Shown piece after piece: positions 1 through 5,158 of a DNA stretch of 5,962 nt (within the stretch, counting starts at the first letter, position 1; each line of letters opens with the position of its first letter). Source of the stretch: Chlamydiia bacterium (GTDB taxonomy: Bacteria > Chlamydiota > Chlamydiia > Chlamydiales > FEN-1388). Location: contig JAQGPK010000052.1 of the NCBI GenBank assembly GCA_028293095.1, positions 1 to 5,962 on the forward strand. Direction: 5' to 3'. The notes under the pieces were generated by a model, which searched no databases, was not told where the DNA came from, and was given only the letters and a program-made list of their open reading frames with translations. The translations under genes and the position numbers were made by a program.

Positions 1-399
1 CAAATTTTTTAGAGTGGATGCTTTCATCGCGATAATTTTTTCCATCTCTTTTTGATGCTTCTTAAGCCCTTTCTTCTTTATCTTTTTATCGAATTTTTCC
101 ATCGGATTCTCTTTTAACTTTAGATTCACGATGTAGGTGATCTGCTTTGCAGCAAGATTTTCGATACGCAGGACACCTTTCGATTTTTCGAGAATTTTTT
201 TAATTTTTTTCTCAGAAGCTATTGCGCCAAGACTCTCTTCCATAAACTCTCGAGCCGCACACGCACGATTCTTTTCGCCCTTATCTTTCTTGCCACAGAA
301 AGTCGTGATCTCATTTCTCTTGTCCACTCCAAAATAGTAGTACTCATCTCCTTGATAAGTAGCTTTCGGAAGAACGCCTGCTGCTCCAATATGCACCAT
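1..399 (-). CDS. Nudix-box hydrolase-like protein, C-terminus cut by window edge
   Basis: The minus strand is open from the ATG at 399-397 to the left edge with no stop, giving 133 residues of a longer protein. It starts MVHIGAAGVLPKA, resembling the first strand of a Nudix fold placed at the very N-terminus. Residues 36-55 carry a Nudix box with correct spacing: G36, five residues, E42, seven residues, R50-E51-F52, one residue, E54-E55. These glutamates are the metal ligands by which Nudix enzymes cleave nucleoside diphosphates linked to another group (family knowledge). The closing glycine (G58) sits one residue later than in the classical GX5EX7REUXEEXGU pattern. From about residue 90 the chain becomes lysine-rich (KKIKKKGLKKHQKE). 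The start is supported by AAAGG seven bases upstream and by a promoter-like sequence at 439-468. Substrate cannot be inferred. It lies in the same direction as the membrane-protein gene at 492-1079 but probably has its own promoter. Confidence 0.72.
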   Translation of the reverse strand, partial: MVHIGAAGVLPKATYQGDEYYYFGVDKRNEITTFCGKKDKGEKNRACAAREFMEESLGAIASEKKIKKILEKSKGVLRIENLAAKQITYIVNLKLKENPMEKFDKKIKKKGLKKHQKEMEKIIAMKASTLKNL

Positions 400-408
400 A
401 ATAGTACC

Positions 409-456
409 TTTATATAAATAAATTATTAAATATAATAAATTATATTATATTAAATA
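409..456. other. 48-base uninterrupted A/T tract with internal dyad
   Basis: All 48 bases from 409 to 456 are A or T, in the spacer between two same-direction genes. Inside it, 429-436 (AATATAAT) and 439-446 (ATTATATT) are perfect inverted copies separated by two bases. The tract covers the -10 region and leader of the Nudix gene. It may ease promoter melting or bind nucleoid proteins, but that is inference. No GC-rich hairpin terminator for the upstream gene is seen between 400 and 491. Confidence 0.6.
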
Positions 457-468
457 CTAATTGATCAA
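439..468 (-). promoter_or_regulatory. Candidate sigma-70-type promoter of the Nudix gene
   Basis: Reading the minus strand, TTGATC (468-463) is followed after 18 bases by TATAAT (444-439). A second TATAAT (449-444) overlaps the first by one base and lies 13 bases from TTGATC, which is too close to pair well. Expected initiation would be near 430, leaving a leader of about 30 bases before the ATG at 399. The surroundings are so AT-rich that TATAAT matches arise easily by chance, so the paired TTGATC is the more informative part. Confidence 0.5.
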
Positions 469-491
469 GTGAAATACAGAACAAAACTATA

Positions 492-1079
492 CTAAGGAGA
501 CTGCTGAGCAATAGTCTCAACAATTTCTTTCGGCTGAGATGCTGCTGCAATTTTAATAACATACTCCTCATCTACGGCCTGGCATTTAGAGGCTAAGAGT
601 GTTAGCTGACTTGCAAAGGAATCGATCTTCTTTTCAGCGTGATCCCCAATGAGAGCATTGATCTCATCAGAAATTTTTTTAAGTGCTATTTTACGTTCTT
701 CTAGCACTTTCTGTAATCCCTCTGACTGCACGCTCCCTTGAGCAATCTCTTGCAGTGGACCCACTATCGCCATCTCAGCTGCAACTTCTGGCATCTGATT
801 GTAGTACCAACCACCGCCTCCTATAGCAAGAAGAGCAACCATGACTGCCATGAGCTTTTTACGCTTTTGTCTTTGCGGTACTAAAATTTGATTTACTTCT
901 TGAATATGTTTTCTTAAATCAATCGCGCTCTTTACCTCTTTTTCATCGGAATGGGACTGAACCTGAAGTGGTACTGCGATCGGAAGAGAAGCTGTGGGTA
1001 TGGGTACTTTCTCTAGCTCTTCGATGTAATGGGTCATCTGTAATTCTACAAGTAGCTGCTTGATCTCTTCGTCCAGCAT
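492..1079 (-). CDS. Single-pass membrane protein of unknown function
   Basis: This 195-residue protein belongs to no family I recognise. Its N-terminal 69 residues are acidic to mixed, with a proline/alanine-rich patch at about 26-38. A strongly basic run (RQKRKK, about 70-75) comes directly before a hydrophobic segment at about 76-93 (LMAVMVALLAIGGGGWYY), which is long enough for one transmembrane helix. By the positive-inside rule the N-terminal part should be cytoplasmic and the C-terminal 100 residues periplasmic. The C-terminal part looks helical (for example EERKIALKKISDEINALI) and has one cysteine, in the segment ASKCQAV. The frame also permits a TTG start at 1085 (TTG-ATA-ATG), but the ATG at 1079 is preferred because AAGAGG lies six bases upstream of it. 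Its divergent neighbour is dnaE; I see no functional link. Stop is TAG. Confidence 0.72.
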   Translation of the reverse strand: MLDEEIKQLLVELQMTHYIEELEKVPIPTASLPIAVPLQVQSHSDEKEVKSAIDLRKHIQEVNQILVPQRQKRKKLMAVMVALLAIGGGGWYYNQMPEVAAEMAIVGPLQEIAQGSVQSEGLQKVLEERKIALKKISDEINALIGDHAEKKIDSFASQLTLLASKCQAVDEEYVIKIAAASQPKEIVETIAQQSP

Positions 1080-1085
1080 TATCAA

Positions 1086-1091
1086 CCTCTT
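1086..1091 (-). promoter_or_regulatory. Ribosome binding site that selects the ATG at 1079
   Basis: On the minus strand AAGAGG occupies 1091-1086, six bases before the ATG at 1079-1077. It abuts the alternative TTG at 1085 directly and so cannot serve it. A second GAGG lies six bases further upstream and could serve the TTG, so the alternative start is not fully excluded. Confidence 0.6.
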
Positions 1092-1128
1092 CCTCTAACT
1101 CTGTATTGAGTAACTATAACTGTAGCAT

Positions 1129-1157
1129 AAAATAGTGGTTGCCAAACAGAAAAACAA
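1129..1157 (-). promoter_or_regulatory. Weak candidate promoter of the membrane-protein gene
   Basis: On the minus strand TTGTTT (1157-1152) and TATTTT (1134-1129) are 17 bases apart. They match the consensus at three and four of six positions. Initiation near 1122 would give a leader of about 43 bases carrying the AAGAGG site. No better pair was found in the divergent spacer; chlamydial promoters are often degenerate, so this is only a suggestion. Confidence 0.22.
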
Positions 1158-1207
1158 TAAATTTTTGAAAGTTTTTTAAGATTCCCGGAAAGATCCCAAA
1201 GATTGCC

Positions 1208-1237
1208 TTTTCATATTTTTACCTATCCCCCTATAAT
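1208..1237 (+). promoter_or_regulatory. Candidate dnaE promoter placed for a leaderless mRNA
   Basis: TTTTCA (1208-1213, four of six consensus bases) and a perfect TATAAT (1232-1237) are separated by 18 bases. The TATAAT ends only seven bases before the dnaE ATG at 1245, so initiation at the usual distance would fall on or within a base or two of the A of the ATG. No Shine-Dalgarno is present before the ATG (the preceding bases are CTGGTTT), which fits a leaderless transcript. A/T runs at about 1151-1179 could act as an upstream element. Confidence 0.5.
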
Positions 1238-1244
1238 CTGGTTT

Positions 1245-4200
1245 ATGACTACACCATTTGTACACCTTCATACCCATTCTCAATACTCGCTACTCGATAG
1301 CTCGCTCCCTATCCCCGAGCTTGTTGCCAAAGCCAAAGCGCTTGGCATGCCAGCCGTTGCTCTAACAGATCATGGCAATCTCTATGGAGCCATTGACTTT
1401 TACAAGCAGTGTAAAGACGCTAAAATGAAAGCCATTATCGGCTGTGAGATGTATCTTGCTCCTACATCGCGGCTCGAAAAGAAAAAAACTTCTAATATTC
1501 CAGTTGCTTTCCACCTCACACTCCTTGCCAAAAACCTAGTCGGCTACCACAACCTATGCAAACTATCCTCTATTGGATATCTGGAAGGCTTTTACTACTA
1601 TCCTCGTATTGATTTTGAAGCGCTGCAAAAATATTCTGAAGGGCTTATCTGCCTGTCTGGCTGTCTTCAAAGCCAAATTTCATATGAAATTCTTCAAGGA
1701 AAAAATATTCAGCAAACTATCGACCAGTACAAAGCTCTCTTTGGCGAAGATTTTTACTTAGAGCTACAACGCCATACTATGACGGCAGAAGATATCCAGC
1801 TCGATGGTGTCATGGATGAATCCTGGTATCACCTTCAATATCAAGACTACACAGCAAAGCAAGAGAGAGTCAATCAACACCTGATAGAGATTGCCAAAGA
1901 TAATGGAATTTTACTTGTCGCCACCAATAACGTCCATTTTCTAGAACGTGAAGACTGGAAAGCGCATGAGATTTTAATCAATATCCAATCTGGCGAGCCT
2001 TGTGAAATCTGGCAGGAAGATTCAAACGGAAATAAACAATTTCGCACACCTAACCCAAAGCGACAAACCTTTCCTTCCCATGAACTCTATTTTAAATCGC
2101 AAGAAGAGATGCAGTTACTCTTCAGAGATATTCCAGAGGCAATTACAAATACCTCTCTCGTTGCAGAAAAATGTGATCTAAAACTTGATTTTAGCATCAA
2201 GCACTACCCTGTCTATCTTCCTCCTACCTTACCTGAGAAGTATACGGAAGAAGAGAGAAAGCAATCCGTTAACGCATATCTACTTGAGCTTTGCGAAAAA
2301 GCCATTCCTAAGCGCTATCCTAAAGATAAACTCGAAAAAGTAGCTGAAAAGTATCCAGGACAAGATCCCGAAGAAGTTGTCAGAAAACGACTCGAATATG
2401 AAATGAGCATTATTTGCTCTAAAGACATGTGCGACTACCTTCTCATCGTATGGGATTTTATCTACTGGGCCAAAAATCAGGGCATCCCTATGGGGCCTGG
2501 ACGCGGATCTGGAGCAGGCTCCATTATTTGCTATCTCTCTGGTATCACTGATATTGAACCATTACGTTTTAGTTTGTTCTTTGAGCGCTTCATCAATCCT
2601 GAGCGTCTCTCCTACCCTGATATTGACGTCGACATCTGTATGGATAGGCGCCCAGATGTAATTAACTATACGATTCAAAAGTATGGTAAAGATAACGTAG
2701 CTCAGATCATTACCTTTGGTACGATGAAAGCTAAAATGGTCATTCGTGACGTTGGGAGAACACTCAGCATTCCACTAACCAAAGTCAATGCCATTGTCAA
2801 ACTCATTCCTGAAGATCTCAATATTACTATCGATAAAGCCTTAGAAAAGGATGTAGAACTCAATCAACTCTATAAAAGTGATCCGGACGCTAAAAAAATC
2901 ATTGATATTGGGAAAAAGCTAGAAGGCTGCATGCGCTCAACCGGCATTCATGCCGCAGGCCTGATTGTCTCAGGACAGCCCCTAGCAGACCATATCCCTA
3001 TCTGTCTTGCAAAAGACTCCAATATGCTAGCAACCCAGTATTCGATGAAGCCGGTAGAGACTGTTGGCATGCTCAAAATCGACTTTCTCGGCCTCAAAAC
3101 ACTCACCTGTATTCAGATCTGCCAAAATGCTGTGAAGGCGCGCGGCATTGATCTTGACTGGACAAACTTATCGCTCGAAGATCCAAAGACCTTTGAGCTC
3201 TTAAATCAAGGCAAAACCCAAGGCATCTTCCAGTTGGAATCTGGCGGCATGCAAGAACTCTCAAAAAATCTCCATTTAGACAAATTTGAAGAGATCATTG
3301 CGGTTGTAGCGCTTTATCGCCCTGGCCCTATGGATATGATTCCCTCATTCATTGCTCGTAAGCATGGGCGTGAAGCCATTGAAAATGACCATCCTTGGAT
3401 GAAAGAAATACTCTCTGAAACCTACGGAATCATGGTCTATCAAGAGCAGGTCATGCAGATTGCAAGTAAGCTTGCTAACTACTCACTTGGTGAAGGTGAT
3501 GTCTTACGCCGCGCGATGGGTAAAAAAGACATGAAGGAGATGGCCAAGCAGCGCGAAAAATTTATTGCAGGCTGCGTCAAAAACGAAATCTCCGATCAGA
3601 TAGCAGGCATCATCTTCGATAAAATGGAAAAGTTTGCAGAATATGGTTTTAATAAGTCTCATGCTGCAGCTTACGGTTATCTTTCTTATGTAACCGCCTA
3701 CCTAAAAGCACACTATCCAGGGGAGTGGCTAGCAGCACTCATGAGCTGTGATCGCGACGATACGACAAAAATTGCCAAATTCACCCACGAAGGTAAACAG
3801 ATAGGAATACCTATCTTATCTCCTGACTGTAATGAATCTCAGCTCGACTTTGTCTCTACAGGAGCTGGCATTCGCTTTGCGATGAGTGGCATTAAAGGGG
3901 TCGGAACAGCCGTTGTAGAGGCAATCATTGAAGAGCGAACTCGTAAAGGTCCCTACACAAGTTTGTATAGCTTCATCAAACGTGTCGATCTTAAACGTAT
4001 TGGTAAAAAAGCGGTCGAGCTTTTAATTGATGCGGGGGCTTTTGATTTTACAAAATGGCACCGCGATGCCATGAAAGCATCCCTTGATGCCATGTACGAC
4101 CAAGCGCTCCGTTCACAAAAAGATGCAGCCTCTGGTGTGCTTTCTCTTTTTCAAAATCTCGAAGACAACCAAAATCTCTTCTCAAAACCACCTAAACTTG

Positions 4201-4994
4201 CCAAACTCAGTACAAAAGAAGAGCAGCTTTTTAGAGAAAAGGAACTCTTAGGCTTTTTCCTTTCAGGGCACCCTTTAGACCAGTATAAAGAGCTTGTTAA
4301 ACATCTTGGCTGTTTGCCACTTTCCTATGCTGAAGAAGCCCTCGATGGAGTTGTTTTCCGAACAGCGTTTGTCATTGATGTTGTAAGCCCCCGCACTTCC
4401 TCAAAGACGCAAAAAAAGTTTGTAATTCTTACTGTTTCAGATCCAACTGGCACGAGCTTCGAGCTTCCCATATGGCCTGAGCTCTATGAAGAAAAGCAAA
4501 CCACCCTCATTGAAAATAGTCTTATCTTTGCAGTCCTTGCCAAAGAGAAAAGAGGTGAAGAATCGCAGCTTTCCTGCAAGTGGCTCTATGATTTAAAACT
4601 CACAGACGAAGAAGTTGCCCATGGCGCAGACGCAGCTTACGACAAAGCTAAATTTCAAATAGCAAGACAGCTAAAACACCCTCCAAAGCCAAAAGATCCA
4701 AAGAAAGAAGCTGAAAAGCAAAAAGAAAGAGAAGAGGAAAAGAAGGGCCCTGAAAAACTTGCAGTGCATATTGATCTCAATGCACTCAAAGCAAGCCATA
4801 TCCTTCTTCTTCAATCAATTTTGAAGCAACAGAAGGGAAAAGGAAAAGGATCGCACCTTGTTGAAATCCGTTTCCTCATAGGAGAACAAGAAGTTTCAAC
4901 TCTTCTCGTCGACTCAAAATGGAGTGTCATACCTTGCCCCTCTTTAGAAGAGGAATTCAAAGAAGTCCCATCTGTAATTGCAATTAATTATTAA
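1245..4994 (+). CDS. dnaE: DNA polymerase III alpha subunit (replicative polymerase)
   Basis: This is the catalytic subunit of the replicative DNA polymerase, acting in the cytoplasm with the sliding clamp and clamp loader. It is 1249 residues, longer than the roughly 1160 of E. coli. Order of parts: PHP domain, about 1-300 (HLHTHS at 7-12, TDHGN at 41-45, GCEMY at 66-70); polymerase core with GPGRGSGAGS at 417-426, PDIDVD at 458-463 giving D459 and D461, and KIDFLGL at 611-617 giving D613, matching the three catalytic aspartates of the C-family; YRPGP at 691-695; GFNKSHAAAYGYLSY at 801-815; tandem helix-hairpin-helix with GIKGVG at 882-887; clamp-binding candidate VLSLF at 965-969; OB fold, about 1035-1117; a Lys/Glu-rich linker, about 1146-1170; and a C-terminal domain to 1249. 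The open frame extends to TTG at 1203, but those 14 extra residues are unlike the family, and family members begin just before the HLHTHS motif, so the ATG at 1245 is chosen. The gene is intact, with stop TAA. A small ORF follows after 11 bases. Confidence 0.97.
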   Translation: MTTPFVHLHTHSQYSLLDSSLPIPELVAKAKALGMPAVALTDHGNLYGAIDFYKQCKDAKMKAIIGCEMYLAPTSRLEKKKTSNIPVAFHLTLLAKNLVGYHNLCKLSSIGYLEGFYYYPRIDFEALQKYSEGLICLSGCLQSQISYEILQGKNIQQTIDQYKALFGEDFYLELQRHTMTAEDIQLDGVMDESWYHLQYQDYTAKQERVNQHLIEIAKDNGILLVATNNVHFLEREDWKAHEILINIQSGEPCEIWQEDSNGNKQFRTPNPKRQTFPSHELYFKSQEEMQLLFRDIPEAITNTSLVAEKCDLKLDFSIKHYPVYLPPTLPEKYTEEERKQSVNAYLLELCEKAIPKRYPKDKLEKVAEKYPGQDPEEVVRKRLEYEMSIICSKDMCDYLLIVWDFIYWAKNQGIPMGPGRGSGAGSIICYLSGITDIEPLRFSLFFERFINPERLSYPDIDVDICMDRRPDVINYTIQKYGKDNVAQIITFGTMKAKMVIRDVGRTLSIPLTKVNAIVKLIPEDLNITIDKALEKDVELNQLYKSDPDAKKIIDIGKKLEGCMRSTGIHAAGLIVSGQPLADHIPICLAKDSNMLATQYSMKPVETVGMLKIDFLGLKTLTCIQICQNAVKARGIDLDWTNLSLEDPKTFELLNQGKTQGIFQLESGGMQELSKNLHLDKFEEIIAVVALYRPGPMDMIPSFIARKHGREAIENDHPWMKEILSETYGIMVYQEQVMQIASKLANYSLGEGDVLRRAMGKKDMKEMAKQREKFIAGCVKNEISDQIAGIIFDKMEKFAEYGFNKSHAAAYGYLSYVTAYLKAHYPGEWLAALMSCDRDDTTKIAKFTHEGKQIGIPILSPDCNESQLDFVSTGAGIRFAMSGIKGVGTAVVEAIIEERTRKGPYTSLYSFIKRVDLKRIGKKAVELLIDAGAFDFTKWHRDAMKASLDAMYDQALRSQKDAASGVLSLFQNLEDNQNLFSKPPKLAKLSTKEEQLFREKELLGFFLSGHPLDQYKELVKHLGCLPLSYAEEALDGVVFRTAFVIDVVSPRTSSKTQKKFVILTVSDPTGTSFELPIWPELYEEKQTTLIENSLIFAVLAKEKRGEESQLSCKWLYDLKLTDEEVAHGADAAYDKAKFQIARQLKHPPKPKDPKKEAEKQKEREEEKKGPEKLAVHIDLNALKASHILLLQSILKQQKGKGKGSHLVEIRFLIGEQEVSTLLVDSKWSVIPCPSLEEEFKEVPSVIAINY

Positions 4995-4999
4995 AGGAG
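4993..4999 (+). promoter_or_regulatory. Strong Shine-Dalgarno of the small ORF after dnaE
   Basis: AAAGGAG at 4993-4999 begins on the last two bases of the dnaE stop codon and ends six bases before the ATG at 5006. This is near-ideal strength and spacing, and better than any other start in the window. It is the main reason to treat the short ORF as a translated gene start, possibly coupled to dnaE termination. Confidence 0.65.
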
Positions 5000-5005
5000 T
5001 TTTTT

Positions 5006-5158
5006 ATGAGAACGACTATAATTGCCTTAATCAATCTTACATCAGCATATCTTGGAGTAGAAGGGATTGCCTTTGATGATAGGCTACAAAACCTAAGACA
5101 CATCGCGTTCTCCAGCTTGAAGATGAACAGATACGAGTCTAGAAAACAGCAATTCTAG
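5006..5158 (+). CDS. Small 50-residue ORF downstream of dnaE, possibly a frameshifted remnant
   Basis: The ORF encodes 50 residues starting MRTTIIALINLTSAYLGVEG. The first 18 residues are mostly hydrophobic after one arginine, resembling a weak signal or membrane-seeking segment; the remainder is basic and polar, ending SRKQQF. No family is recognised. Support comes from AAAGGAG six bases upstream and from the 11-base gap after dnaE, which suggests co-transcription. Against it, its distal codons look less like dnaE than an overlapping frame: from 5085 to 5139, shifted by two, the sequence reads ATKPKTHRVLQLEDEQIRV and then stops at 5140-5142. A one- or two-base indel near 5080 would join the good start to that tail as a protein of about 44 residues. 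It may therefore be a real small gene, a decayed gene, or a sequencing error. Its TAG overlaps the TAG of the opposing gene. Confidence 0.45.
   Translation: MRTTIIALINLTSAYLGVEGIAFDDRLQNLRHIAFSSLKMNRYESRKQQF

Noticed and set aside
137..337. Plus-strand open frame of 66 codons
   Set aside because: It lies antisense inside the Nudix coding region, which has a recognisable motif; the plus-strand product is a Phe/Ser/Arg-rich shadow of the reverse strand.
1203..1237. TTGCCT at 1203-1208 as the -35 element for the TATAAT at 1232
   Set aside because: The spacer would be 23 bases, too long for a sigma-70-type promoter; TTTTCA at 1208-1213 with 18 bases fits better.
1203..1244. TTG start giving dnaE 14 extra N-terminal residues
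   Set aside because: The extension has no family counterpart and its codons cover the candidate promoter; the ATG at 1245 sits just before the HLHTHS motif as in other DnaE proteins.
1573..1761. Plus-strand open frame of 62 codons within dnaE
   Set aside because: It overlaps the conserved PHP domain of dnaE in another frame, with no ribosome binding site or recognisable product.
4975..4986. Perfect 12-base palindrome TAATTGCAATTA at the end of dnaE
   Set aside because: It has no loop, is AT-rich and encodes ordinary residues (V-I-A-I-N); it is too short and weak to be a terminator or a convincing operator.
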